Below, one piece after another: positions 1-11,330 of a stretch of 64,000 nt of DNA. Made by a program: the position numbers and the translations under genes. Source of the stretch: Hansfordia pulvinata (lineage: Eukaryota > Ascomycota > Sordariomycetes > Xylariales); NCBI GenBank assembly GCA_006538405.1, contig BJKQ01000013.1, forward strand, positions 1,178,001 through 1,242,000, in the 5' to 3' direction. The notes beneath the pieces are model-generated. The model saw only the letters and a program-made list of their open reading frames with translations, had not been told where the DNA came from and ran no database searches. Positions within the stretch are counted from its first letter, which is position 1, and the number at the start of each line of letters is the position of its first letter.

Positions 1-1004
1 TGGGAAAGACACGCGTGCAGCTGCCCCGAAGCAGTGCAAGCTGCTGTTGTGCAGGCTTGATTGAACAGAGGCATGCGCGTTGATCGTGATGGTGTTGTCG
101 AAGGGGAAGCGACAGGCATCCATGGGCGTCCAGCTCCTCTAGCGGCAATCAACTCGTGAAAGTTTGCTCGCGGTCCCGACCGCGCCTTCCGCAGCTTGAA
201 TCAGAACCAGAAGCTCGCAGCTTCTCGAATGCCACAGGTCGTGCCTGCCCACACTCGGATCCATTCAGCAGGTTCTGTACTCGTACGCTCACTCCGTTCC
301 AATTGGCGGCGCCTTCCACTTTCCCACTTCCCAAGCACCCGTGACCCATACTCATGTTCCCACTTCGGTCTAGACAATCAGAACCACCAGGGATTGCCCC
401 GGGCTTGGAAGGCAGGCTGACATGCTTCTCGCCTCCCGCCTTGAATCTGGCCCTTTTTCAGCCCAAAGCACTACCTAAATACATTGATGTATTTCCAGAT
501 CCATGTCACCTCGCCGCCAACCTCAGCTGTCAGGTCATATCTTCATATCCATGTCACCTCGCCCCCGAGTTCAGCCCTGAGGCCTCTCCCACATTGTTTT
601 GCCTCGGGACAACGACAGGACGCCGTCTGTTTGATCGAGGCGATTTGCCAGTCGGCTGTCTCGCCCGACTCCGAAGCCCCCGCTATGAAAAGCTTATTAA
701 TTCCCCCGTCGCCCCGTGTCTCCGCCATTACCTAAGGTAAGGTCCATGCAAGCATGTGGGAAGCCATAACAGACAACCCCAGGAAGTCAACGCACGGTTG
801 TGATGCACGTGAAATGGCCATACAAACCCATACTAGTGACATTGGGCTCCCGTAGTCATGGCAAAACCAGGCAGCGCTTGACGTGGACGGTGATCCTTGC
901 GATGACAGGTAGGTAGGTACCTAAGGTACTGTACCCAACCTACTCGTACACCTACCACTACCTAGACAGCTTCTCGCGTCTCCACGCCGCAGAAGGCCCT
1001 CCCT
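1..1004. other. intergenic, no supported gene
   Basis: I see no open frame with convincing composition here; the short frames are Pro/Arg/Ser-rich in all phases. The stretch lies downstream of the minus-strand kinase-like gene. It holds TACTCGTA copies near 277 and 942 and TACCTAAGGTA-type motifs near 725 and 905-930, both of which recur across the window. Confidence 0.6.
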
Positions 1005-2231
1005 TCAGACAATGGCCTTCCCCCGCGCGTAGTCCATCACGGTCGGGGCGTACTGGTGGTACTTGAGATCCCGCTGGAACTTGAGGGCGAACCCGTGACG
1101 CCTCAGCCTGCCCCGCATGACGACGCCCACAGCGCCCTCCTCGTCCTGGGACCACTTGGCGCGCCCCCAGGCCTGGAGAGACCCGTACTCCTCGCGGAAG
1201 CGGCATTGGCCGAGGTCGATCATCCGGGGCCGGGCGGAGCCGGAGCCGCCCGCCGTCGAGAGAAGGCCGCCGCCGCCGCCGCGGGGGCCGACGATAAAGT
1301 TGCGCGGCGTCACGTCCTGGTTGAGCACGCCCGCCGCGTCGAGCAGGCGCGCCACCCCGACCGCTTGGTCCACGATGCCTTGCCACTTCTCCCGCGGCGC
1401 CCTGTCCGCCAGGTCCCCCAAGGGCCAGCCGTCGATGTACTCGAGCAGGTGGCCGCGCACCTGCCGGAGCAGCAGCGCCGGACTTCCCCCCCCGGCCGCC
1501 GCCGTCCCCTCCGGCCCGCCGAGCTTCAGCGACACGGACCGCAGGTGGAGCGGGAAGTCCTCGCCCTGCCACTGGCGCAGGCGCCGGTACGCCTCGCGCT
1601 CCGCGTTGAACAGATGCAGGGCCTTGGCGGCGGGGCGGCCCTCGTCCAACTCATCCTCCGATTCCGACTCCGACTCCGACTCACTATCGCTATTGCTGCT
1701 ACTATCATCACCATCACCATCACCATCATCATCGTCATCATCATCATCATCATCATCGCTAGCGTCGACATCGCCATCCCCGCCGACGCCGCCCTCGTAG
1801 CCGCGAATATCCGGCGCGTGCCGCCAGTCGTAGAGCTTGAGCAGCGCGACCCGGCCCTCGGCCAGCAGGCCCGCGCCGTCCGCCTCGACGCGCACCACCA
1901 TGCAGCACGACATGGAGAAGGGGCGGATGACCCGCTCGACCTTGAGCGCCAGCTTGTGCTGCTTCACCGCCGCCGCCGCCGACGATGACGAAGATGACGA
2001 CGACGACGACGACGGGTCTCCCAGCAGCTGCAGCCTCTGGCCCTCGTGGTATGCAGCGTCGCCGCCACCGCCGATGACGCGCCCGAGAGCGCCGGCGGCG
2101 GCGGCGGCGGCTGCTGCGGCGGCAGAGGGGGCCTCTGCCATGACGGTGGCCGGGGCCGGCGGGGAGTTCACGAGCGCAGCGGCCAGCAGGGTCCGCAGGA
2201 GGAGCGGCACGAGCGAGGAGCCGGGGAACAT
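1005..2231 (-). CDS. protein kinase-like protein with poly-Asp tract
   Basis: This is a 408-residue single-exon frame read from the ATG at 2231. Kinase-fold features appear in order. A candidate ATP-site lysine sits in VALLKLYDWRH, and a glutamate lies in FNAEREAYRRL. The catalytic-loop-like NQDVTPRNF has its Asp near residue 306. A DLG triplet near 339 (MIDLGQCRF) sits where DFG is expected. The N terminus is hydrophobic and then Ala-rich, and an Asp/Ser/Glu run near residues 155-195 comes from GAT/GAC and TCC/GAG repeats. From established knowledge, fungi carry many small kinase-like (APH/RIO-like) proteins of this layout with unknown substrates; I cannot name the substrate. The core motifs look complete, so activity is possible. 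The hydrophobic start could be a signal peptide or anchor, or the true start could be the later ATG in TVMAEAP. Confidence 0.75.
   Translation of the reverse strand: MFPGSSLVPLLLRTLLAAALVNSPPAPATVMAEAPSAAAAAAAAAAGALGRVIGGGGDAAYHEGQRLQLLGDPSSSSSSSSSSSAAAAVKQHKLALKVERVIRPFSMSCCMVVRVEADGAGLLAEGRVALLKLYDWRHAPDIRGYEGGVGGDGDVDASDDDDDDDDDDDGDGDGDDSSSNSDSESESESESEDELDEGRPAAKALHLFNAEREAYRRLRQWQGEDFPLHLRSVSLKLGGPEGTAAAGGGSPALLLRQVRGHLLEYIDGWPLGDLADRAPREKWQGIVDQAVGVARLLDAAGVLNQDVTPRNFIVGPRGGGGGLLSTAGGSGSARPRMIDLGQCRFREEYGSLQAWGRAKWSQDEEGAVGVVMRGRLRRHGFALKFQRDLKYHQYAPTVMDYARGKAIV
1690..1762. repeat. trinucleotide repeat coding poly-Asp
   Basis: An ATC/GTC/ATT repeat on the plus strand encodes the Asp-rich stretch of the minus-strand kinase-like protein. 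Several neighbouring blocks (poly-Ser near 1990-2020, poly-Ala near 2090-2130) are also triplet repeats, so frame is kept whatever the repeat length. Confidence 0.8.
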
Positions 2232-4143
2232 TGGGGGGGGAGGAAAAGCCCCGGCCCGGCCTGTGTATGTGTGCGTGAGCCTGGGGGGCCCCCGTTCGTC
2301 CTCCTTGATGGGGAAAAAGAATAATAATAATATTGTGGTGGTGGGCGGAGGGGGGTGGGGGGCGGAAGAGTGCGTTCATGGAGGAGGGATGACGGGACAA
2401 GAAGGAAGAGAGTGGGAGCAAGCTTTTCCAAGTGACTTGTTGCCGCCGTGACGGGGCCGCTGTGCGGTCCGTGCTGGGCAAGGAAACATGATGGAGATCC
2501 AAGAGAAACAGAAGCTATGCGGGTGCGGCGTGGTCTTTAATAAGGGCGGGCGAGTCGGCGCCCCCGCCGTCCCTGAATGCTCATCAGAGCCGTCAGTTGG
2601 AGCTTCGGCAGTGCCTGGTTCGCTCGGCGTGGGGTCCGGCTGCGGGTGTACCCGGACTCCGTAGAGGTTGGGTACCGCCTGAGGGACATACAACCAAGGT
2701 TAGACGGTCCGGCAGATCTTCCCGTGGGGTGCGTGTGGTCAGGATAATCCGAGAACCCATGTGGGTAAGGAGCCGAGTCTCACGGAATTGATGGCCACGC
2801 TGTGGCAAGGGTTGAGCTACTGACGGTGCCTTGCGCCACCTACGCGGAGAGGCCGGGGCAACACTTGGCGATGAAGCATCCGAGTATATACTTAGGTCGT
2901 GCGCGACATGGCAACGGAAAAGGGAAGAACTCACACGGTGTTGAACCGGGGTCGAATGTGAAGGGCCAACCGAGGCCTTGCCCCCGGAATCCGGGCCATG
3001 GAGCCGGGGACGGGCGGCTGATCTACGAGTACCACCTGCCAGACCCGTCACATCGAAAATCGAGGCCCGGCCGGTATCTCGAGGTCTACTGTCAGGCGAT
3101 GCCCAATCATTGGCAACGCGACATCCATTGACAAAGTGCGGCCTTGGATACTTTAGATGCTGCGGGAGGAAATTGCAACTCGTGGTTGCAAACACACCTG
3201 GTAGTGATGATTACTTCATGTTTACTGTGATTTGGCAGGTGCTTGTAGGGTTAACAGTTCCTCATGGGGTCCAGCCTTTGGGGTATAAACTACCTAACTC
3301 AAGCTAAGGTAGTATGCAGTGCAATGTCGGGTTCAGGGGGTGAGCGCGGAATGGATGATCGCCTGAGAGGTAGAAAGCTAAACCCAGGAACTGACGAGAT
3401 TCCGCCTCTGATACTCGAGTCTCGGAGATTCTGCTCTTCACACATTCCGGGGTGAAAGGCCAAGACTACGCACACCTGTCAAATGCCCCTGCTGGGCTCC
3501 GTGCGGAGTTGCGGACACTCCGATACCCCACCCGATGCCGGCAGAGCTGAGTTGGTGATATGCAGCTGCGTGGCGACTACTCGGAGCTGATGGTAATCCA
3601 GCCGTAGCTGAACTCCTGTCAAGCAGGGGCACTGAAGAATCTGGACAGTGTCAAGAATCATAAGACAAGAAAAAGTCTGCCGTGAGAAGACGGCGCCATT
3701 GGGGAGCAGAGGTGATGCATCGCCACGGAGGCGAGTGACTGGGCTCTATATAGCGAAATGGTTGTACTGAGTTAACCCCAGCCGCATGATATCGTGTATG
3801 CTCGCAGGAACAAAAGGCGAGCCCGCCCACGAAGGGGCGACAGATGTAACGTGCTTGGTGTCGATCTTCAATCATCAATCATCGAAACACGGGATACGGG
3901 GCAGAGATTGACCTAGCCCTGAGAGTGTCCGTTCAACCCTCCAGATCGAAACGAAGTTTTGACCTGCGTCGCTCATGAGCTGAGTAAGTCCATCAGTATA
4001 AGGACTAGACCAACGCCGAGACAGAACACGATTCTCATGCTCCAGAGTCCCATCCATTTCCCCTCTACTGCCCAAGGCCCGTCAGAACCTCTGCACTCTA
4101 CAATTCCAAGACCCCGAAGCCTCAGCGCCCATCTCTGCCCGTC
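2232..4143. other. intergenic, no supported gene
   Basis: This stretch separates the divergent kinase-like gene and small secreted-protein gene, so it must hold both promoters. The start (2235-2400) is rich in G runs. The minus-strand frame at 2593-3195 has no recognisable domain and a biased Arg/Pro/Ser composition, and I reject it as a gene. One TACGAGTA copy lies near 3026. Confidence 0.55.
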
Positions 4144-4705
4144 ATGCGTTTCTTCCACCTGTGGGCGGTCTCTGTCGGACTCGCGGCAGCTATTCCCACG
4201 ACTGCCACAGTCGAGGTGCGAGCGGAGAGCGTGCAGGTAGCTGGCGATTCTGCTGTCAGGGTGGCCCGCGACGCTTCTGGTAGCCATGCGGGCGAGCGGT
4301 TGGAGATTCGCGGAGTACGTTACGTTGGCTGAGCGATGGGTTCTCCCCAGCTTCGTTGTCTAAAAACGACTAACAAACTCGCAGAAGCATGACAAGAGCA
4401 GCAAGTCCAAGAAGGTGACGCCCCGAGACTACGTCGATAATCTTGATCCAAACAGTCTGGAGATTTCTTGGGGGGCAAATGGGAAACTTAGCCGGTTCCA
4501 TGGAGACGGCAAATCCATGACGTCGGGTCGTTTCCATTTGGAAGGAGCGGATTATGGCAACTATTTTTTGGTTGTTCTCTTTGACAAGACGGCAGTCGTC
4601 AAGAAGGGCAAGAAAAAGAGTCATGGCGAAATCTGGTCGAAGAAATTCTCCTACGAGCCGGACTCCAGCCATGTCATCGCGGCCTTGAACCAGGAAATTC
4701 GATGA
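4144..4705 (+). CDS. small secreted protein, two exons
   Basis: Exon 1 is 4144-4314 and exon 2 is 4385-4705. They are split by a 70-nt intron with donor GTACGT, branch-like CTAAC and acceptor CAG, and the joined product has about 163 residues. The first ~17 residues (MRFFHLWAVSVGLAAA) form a classic signal peptide. A Val/Ala/Ser-rich pro-like stretch and then a Lys-rich linker (HDKSSKSKK) follow. The C-terminal ~90 residues are aromatic and charged (SLEISWGANGKLSRF, EGADYGNYFLVVLF, KKFSYEPDSSH) and contain no cysteine, which is unusual for a small effector-like protein. I recognise no family. Secretion is inferred from the signal peptide; the KK/KR-like sites could be processed in the Golgi. 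Length and splicing look normal, so the gene is probably expressed. Confidence 0.72.
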
Positions 4706-5619
4706 CAGACAGGCGCGGCTAATTAGCTGGTCAGCTTTCAAGAGGCCCTTTTAAAGTGTCAATCTCGTACCTCAGGGGAGAGATGCCGCCCAGGGTTATC
4801 TAGTTCAGTGTCATCTACCAGCGTCTTTGCTCAGTCAGGCCAACAGCGCTACAATGTCGATAGGTTTCCTGTTCATAATCAATGGTGATTTCCTGTTCCT
4901 AATCAATGGTGCCGCTCAAAACCCGTGCAGAAGCCGTTGGCGATCGTCTGAATACCGTTCTGGACAAGTCTGCTCTAGGATCGGTTCCGCAGCCATAGCC
5001 CATGCTTATTTTACATGTCTACCTGGTCAAGTCTGACATGAGGATTAGTTGAGTGGGTGGTATACATGTGGGTGTGGTGACGATGGCTGAGCTGGAGACC
5101 GTACGAGTAAGGCACCTTCAGATGCCGCCGGGCTTATCGATAAGACAGCTGCTTAGGGTATCTACCTAACCTATCCAGGTACGAGTACATCCTGACGGGA
5201 GTATGTATGATTGTCGCCGCTTCCTTCTCGCAATTTGATGCATGATGAGTGTTAGGTAGCAAAGAGGGCCTGGACCCTGGACCCTGGACCCAATTGGACG
5301 AGTACAACCTGAGAGGTAACCTTACCTAAGGTATTTACATAGCCCAGGCTGCTCCCAGGTCACTCGTGCAGGGGCTCCAACTGCCGCTGTCATCAGCCCA
5401 GGCCAAGAACGGTGTGCCGGACCAGCACTGGGCTGTGATGGGACCCGAGCGGGATGCGACTCGACAGCCTCCATTGCCCGGACTCGACAAGCAGACCACA
5501 TTCTGCTCGGAGCGGTAAATATGTGAGAAAGCCTGGTATATGTGTTCTTGGGCCAGCTTGACATGCATCTTGGGTGGTCACTGTCAGAAACCTGCTCTGC
5601 AAGACGCTGATTTCCAACG
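4706..5619. other. intergenic with 7-bp triplication
   Basis: No gene is supported. The stretch contains three tandem copies of CCTGGAC (about 5269-5291), TACGAGTA near 5101 and 5180, and TACCTAAGGTA near 5325. A short repeat of TTTCCTGTTC.TAATCAATGG occurs twice at about 4864-4911. Confidence 0.55.
5269..5291. repeat. CCTGGAC tandem repeat, three copies
   Basis: Three exact head-to-tail copies of a 7-base unit lie in non-coding DNA between the secreted-protein gene and the Clr5-ankyrin relic. The likely origin is replication slippage. Confidence 0.85.
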
Positions 5620-7090
5620 ATGGCTTCTCAGGCCCCCCTGCTCCCCACAGCGGTCATTCGATCGACAGCCGTGCAGCGGGACAAGGCGATATGGGACCAG
5701 CACAGGGATACTTTGTGCCAGCTCCATCTCGGTGGCACACCCGAGAACCCCGACGGCCCGACGCTTGAAGACGTCAAGAGAGCCATGGATGCGAGGAATT
5801 GCTTTCCCCTGTACCCGTACGTGAGCCTCCTTCGCGCGCAACGTGTCAAGCGGGGAGTCCGCAGACACTTGTTGAACAAGAAGAGACGGGAAGACATGGT
5901 AGACAAAGGCATGCACACTTGTTTCCCTCGGAAGCACGTACCTTACACACCATGGATAGTATATGGAAGTCTGATCGAGTTGCTCCCGGGGCTCGGACTG
6001 GGCTCCCAAGGGCAGACGGCGCTTCGAAAAGAGAAGTCTCCTGTTCCAGTGGAGCAATGGTCAGCAGGGAACCTTTCACTGGCTGTCTCTCAATCTCAAG
6101 GTTTCTCACTGAACGAGGGTTCGGTTTGCGCATGCATGGTAACAAGGCGGCCGCCGTTTTGCTATCTCGAGGCTGCGACCAGAATGTCGCAAATCAGCTT
6201 CTGGATATACTTTCGAGTCATGGCATTTCATTTGATACAAAGGTGAATGGCCCGGGGCTCTAAGAAATGGCCATTCGAAACGGATGTGCTCTTAGCACGT
6301 TCTAAAGACTTGTTGCGTCGGGTTCGAAAATGCATTTTGGCCCATGTCAAGACGGGAAGAATCCTCTTCTGCACCTGACGCTCGAGATGCCACCAGGTCG
6401 AAGCCCAGCCAAGTCTGACAATGCGGACTATCTACTAGCCTGTGGCGCCCACGTGGAAGCCTACCATGGGGGCCAGGCAATCCTCGAGTCGACCCTCTCG
6501 TGCAGAGTCGAAGACTTCTACGATTGCGCTCATGATGGTCCCTTGGTAGGCGAGCGTCTTCGCTCGTTTCACCAACCCACAAGCATGGGAGCATCGCTCC
6601 AAAGCCCGGCGGGGAGACAAGATCCACCATCTCTGCCTCCTCGAATGATCCATCACGGATTCAAGGCATCCGTCATCTACCATGTGGTGGCCGCTGGGGC
6701 GGACGTCAATCAGCTGTGGCTGGAGAATGTAGTGGTGCTCGGACTCCATTGACGGAAGGAATCCTGAGAGCTGACGTTCCTCTCGCAATATACCTGGTGG
6801 AAGCAGGTGCTGATGTCAACGGCCCTGCCCACCCGCTTCGTGGCATGTCCCCGCTGCAGGCCGCCTGCAGGCAGGAGGAGGATATTCCGCTCAGTTTTGC
6901 CCAATAATTGATCACACATGGTGCAGATGTCGATGCTCAAGCGTGCGATGGGCTGGGGCCAAGTGCTCTCCTGAAGGCGTGCTGCCAACACGACCACTCA
7001 CTCGCGAAGCTGCTCCAGGGTCATCGGCGTGAATCGTGATGATTCATTATTCGGAGGGGTCGGACTGCGCTGGATGTCGCTGCAACCGTG
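5620..7090 (+). pseudogene. broken Clr5-domain ankyrin-repeat gene
   Basis: From the ATG at 5620 the frame reads as a Clr5 N-terminal domain: a Trp-containing helix (IWDQHRDTLCQLHLGG), TLEDVKRAMDARNCF, then a basic end (VKRGVRRHLLNKKRRED). Downstream, ankyrin-like pieces appear in changing frames: AAAVLLSRGCDQ (about 6135), DNADYLLACGAHVEAY (about 6418), VVAAGADVNQLW (about 6685), AIYLVEAGADVNGPAHPLRGMSPLQAAC (about 6785, read in two parts) and LITHGADVDAQ (about 6907). The last two are separated by an in-frame TAA at 6904. No intron set I can see joins them, so I infer a decayed gene. Clr5-ankyrin proteins form large, fast-turning families in Sordariomycetes, with functions mostly unknown. 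One CAA-to-TAA change fits repeat-induced point mutation, but the region is not AT-rich overall. Confidence 0.72.
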
Positions 7091-10000
7091 GGCAGTATCA
7101 TATCGACGCGTGAGAATGGAACAGCTCGGCCAGGACATCATCCCTGGCGTCCCCGTTGCCACTGCGCGTATACTCCTTGGCCGAACGCCAGGGACCAGCC
7201 CGGCTGGCTAGCACGAAGAAGGGACCGAAAATGGCATTGGAAGTCGATAGTGCCGATCACGAGTACAGCCACCCAGCCTACTCGTACCCTCCCCCTCCCC
7301 TTCGCCGCCACATGTCCGCGCCTTGCCCGCTCAGGTTGCGGCATTCAGCCTCGTTGTGTTCCCACTGCTCACGGCGGCGGTGATGAAACGTACTCGTTTC
7401 GCGGGGTTACTCTCGGCTGCACAGCAACTTACCAGACATGCGAGTACGTGCCGTTCACCGTCCGCGTCCGTTTGAGGAATCTCCGGCGCGCTCGGGCGCC
7501 ATGCACATACGACAAACAGGCGCAGTCAACACCGGAGCGTAGGATGACTCTCAATTCATCTGCCTCTACCTGACGTGCCGACACAGCAAGCACCAAGGCG
7601 GACGGACACGGGCCACACGGAAAGACCCCTGCTGCTACTCCCGCACGGCCCTGGCCAAACGACACAGGCAAGCACCTCTGAGGTCCATCTTGGGAGAAGC
7701 ATCTGCGGATGGATGAGTCCGGCATGCGCCCTCTTTAAACCCCCTGCAGGACGCGGTCAAGACGGGTGTTATACGTCAAAAGATGGACAAGGGCTCGCCC
7801 CCCGAGGCTTCCGCGGGTGCCTGGGCGAGTGCGGGTAGGAGCACAGTAAGGAAGCAGGCCAGTTCACGTCGATCACGAGTTATGGCACGTCGAGACGCGT
7901 TCATGGGATCTGAGCTGCTGCCATCCGAGTACGGACGACTGCGCGTGTCCGCGGAGAACGAGGCTGTCGACCAATACATCGATCTCATCAGAGCACCGCT
8001 TTTCGAAACGGTAGAGGGGCCGACGCGATTGCCCCCTGGCTCCATACGCAGGCGCGTAGAAGACGCGATAGAGGCTGAGTACCTAGGTTATTACTCGTAC
8101 ACTCCGTAAGGCCTCGCGGCAGTGTCGGTTCCGGAGCACCGGGACCAGTGGGGCGCACCCCTACCTGTAACCCGGCGGTGTTCCGATGCTGCAAACGAAA
8201 GGTCCTTGTACGCGTAGACCAGAATTCCATGGCGTGGGAGTCCCAGATTAATAAGAAATCCGAGATTGACTTGCTTCAGCCAGCGCGGCGTACCCACTCA
8301 GACACAAACCATCCGGTCGCACACGGGCGTACGAGTACCAGGATTGGCGGCACCGGCAGATTGCAGCTGACTGGCCTCCTCTCGCGAACGGATTGCCCCC
8401 TCGGGCTGCCAGTCCGCCGCGTGTTCGCGACGCGGTTACAAGCCAAACGCGGGATGAGGTGTGGCTTGGGGCGACCCAACAGCCAACAGCCCGTTTGCAG
8501 TCGATCCGAAAGACGCGCACCGCGGCTATCTCTGGCAATTACGGATAGAGAGGTTCCAATCTGCCGGGTACCTACCTAGTTAGGGGGTTGAGCTTAAATT
8601 TTGAAGGGTAGCTCTCGAGCTCGTGATTGGCTGCCGTCGCAAGCCCAGGCGGTTAGGCTAGAATGGGACGGCTCGTCCCCTCGAGTCGGGCGAGAGCCGG
8701 TCGGTTGGTCGCGCGGGTAGAGACAGGTAGCGCCCGTCGTGGCGAACGATTGCGACGGGAGATTGGACGGGCGCACTATGGGACAATAGGAGGCAATAGC
8801 TGTCGAGGCGAATCAGCAGGAACGCGAAGAGACATGGCAACGCCGGCGACGACGGGGACGTCGAAGGGGACGGACAGCACGGCTTTAGAATATGAGGTGC
8901 TGGCATCTCTTTCAAGGGACGCCCGTCCATAAGCCAGGGTGACACGACAAGAGAGTGGCGCGTCTGGAAGATGGGCGCTCGTACGCGTAGGGTTGCATGC
9001 TGACGTAGAGGGCTGCAAGGCACCGTGTCACTTGTGCAGCGGCCCGAAGAGACTCGACACATGTCAGAAGCTGGTCTGTGAGACAGAGCGAGGGCCGGGA
9101 TGCCGAGATTGGGGGTGAGGGTTGACGGCGATGGACCTTGTCGGGGGGCAGGCGATACCATTCTCGGATCTGGCCATCTCGGGACGGGGCCAGGCACGGC
9201 GAGGATGCCTGGAGATGGAGATGGGCATATGCAGGCAATACCGCAGCAAGGCCGTGCCCTAACGCCGGATGAGGAGGGCTTGACGAGACGAGGCGAGCTG
9301 AGTGGCGGCGAGGGACTGGAGACGAGCGAGGGAGGGGAAACGCGTGGGAAGCCGGGATGAACCCAAGAGGTCCCCAGTTCTCCAGAAGCCCAGAAGCCTA
9401 GAAGCCCCCGAGGCCCCCCCCCCCCCCCCCCCAAAGGCGGCTCTCCCCAATGGTGACCTTGGTTGTGCCCTGCTCCTTGGTGCTCATACGAGTACCTACT
9501 CGACTCGTACGCACGAGGTAGGTACATCCATGCGATTCCACCACTCGTAAGAAAGGCGTGGGAAGGAACCTTGAAGGCACGAAGGCTTCGGGCGAGTGGG
9601 CCGGTTGCGCCTGCTAGCTCGGGAATGCTTCGTCACCACGCTGCCAACGCACACGCCAGCCCAATTTTGACCAACCCCCCAGCCACCGGCTTTTCGGGTA
9701 CGAGCACGGTCTGCAGGGGGGTCTTCAGTACCACTGTACGAGTGCCACTCGACGTTCTGTGATCGCAGGTTGAAGCACTTCGTTATAGAAGACAACGAAT
9801 GAATTCTAATGTTGAGAACTGGAATCCTGGCGAACCCGTGCTGGATCAGCCACGTTGCGTCTACACGGGGCAGCTGCGTACTTGCGTTGAGGGCATACAT
9901 CCACTGTACGAGTGCCCAGGTGGCGTCTGGCAGAGCTGTCAGGTACTTACGGGTAATTCAACCGTGTACTCGCATGGTGTCACCCATTGGTTTATGTTCA

Positions 10001-11330
10001 GATCTAGATTGCTGTGCGCTCGTAGCCACCAACCAGACAACCTACATACCACCCCGACAGCAATATACCATTGCAAGTCGCCATGTCAGATCCACGGGTG
10101 ATAAATCGAGACAAATACGTACGTGCATCATGGAGAGCATTCGATGTACATATATTGAGCAGGTATGCTCTTCAGTACTTATAATAATGGCACTGGGATG
10201 GGGGCACCAGCCCAGCGTTGCACGTCTGGAGCATCTGGGGCTTATCACTACCGTAAGTTAGGTGCATAGCGCATGCACAACTGCACCGAACGATGCATGC
10301 AAGTCAGCATCGAGAGCCACACTAGATGCCGCCCAGTCCACACATGCCTCGTCCCTTTGCTCATTCGCTATTCACTCGCTTCCTCGTGGACGGGTTCATC
10401 TCGTAATGAGGTGCCATGTGTTCTTGAACCAAACCCGGCGGACGGGGCTTGGGCTGGACCCAGGTTGGGCCTGTTTCGAGTTGCCCGTGGAAGGATGGGA
10501 TTATGGGCTTCATCTCGACAGCACGCGGAGCCACCCAGTCCCGCTCCGCGCGGCCGGAGCAAGCAGCATTCAATTTCACCCTGATCAGCATCTCAATCAG
10601 GAACACGTAGCCGTCCCTGTACGAGCGAGTACACGCCGCCCAGCCTGGGACCGTGCCTCTAGCCATAAGGGCGCCCCCTGCCTGGCCCTGCCTTGCCCTG
10701 CCCTTCTCGCCCTCTTCTCTCGGTCAGCTGGTTCCATCTTCCTGCATGACCAGGGGCCGCCTCGAGTCGCACATTTCGCCTCTGCTTTTGCGCCTCTGCT
10801 CGTCCGCACGCACATATTTCTGCGTTTCGGCTCCCCTACCGTCTTTCTGTCCGTCCCGACAAGTCAAATCCCAGCCCGGATGCGCGCTTGACCGGCCATC
10901 TCCTGACCCGCCAGCCATTGGGGCGCCAGCATGACAGCAAGCCGGCACAAAGCATATCGACGTTGACGCTAGAAGCCGTGCGACGGCTGGGGGTGATTGG
11001 ACAGTGACGTGCAGCGCAGGCGCTGCTGTCGCGGACTCGACTCGATTCGACGTTGGGGCCCGTGGCGGTGGTGTCGAGTCGACCTGCGCGTGCGGCCTCG
11101 CGTTGTGGCGTGTTGCGTCGAGCTTGAGTCGTCAGATCGGGCACCAAGCCCAGCAAGTCCGGCCCGTCATCAAAGCTGCCGCAGCTCTCTGCTGTCGTGG
11201 GCCGTGGCGGTGTTGGTTGAAGACAGCGACGCCAGCGGCGTCTCAACGGGGCTGTTTGGTGAGAGGCCAAATTCGACGCCGCGATTTGCCGCAGGGAAAA
11301 TAAACATTTTCCCCTTTTTGAGCACTTTAA
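7091..11330. other. gene-poor stretch, no supported gene
   Basis: I find no frame with a recognisable domain. The two best candidates are 7783-8109 (+), ending in a mixed-composition stretch, and 9799-10101 (+), about 100 residues with nine cysteines and no signal peptide. Both lack an upstream context I can defend. The long minus frame 8658-9527 is Pro/Ser-biased. The stretch holds many TACGAGTA-type motifs (7260-7445, 8090, 8326, 9485-9515, 9735, 9905, 10620) and a 19-C run at 9414. Confidence 0.5.
9414..9432 (+). repeat. poly-C run, 19 bases
   Basis: This is an uninterrupted C run in non-coding DNA, one of five 18-21-base C runs in the window, all on the plus strand. Confidence 0.9.

Noticed and set aside
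958..1572. 204-codon minus-strand frame overlapping the kinase-like gene
   Set aside because: It is a Gly/Arg/Pro-rich out-of-frame shadow of the 1005-2231 gene, which carries the real motifs.
2593..3195. 200-codon minus-strand frame
   Set aside because: No domain, biased Arg/Pro/Ser composition, and no intron or start context that supports it.
5620..7090. Repeat-induced point mutation as the cause of the Clr5-ankyrin decay
   Set aside because: Only one clear CpA-to-TpA stop is visible and the locus keeps a high GC content. Ordinary frameshift decay explains most of it.
7783..8109. 108-codon plus-strand frame with mixed composition
   Set aside because: No homology I recognise; it overlaps TACTCGTA motif copies at its end and has no supporting splice or promoter context.
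8658..9527. 289-codon minus-strand frame
   Set aside because: Pro/Ser/Gly-rich over a poly-C run; open only because the region is GC-rich.
9799..10101. 100-codon frame with nine cysteines
   Set aside because: No signal peptide and no regular cysteine pattern; it sits in motif-rich non-coding DNA. Kept only as a weak possibility.
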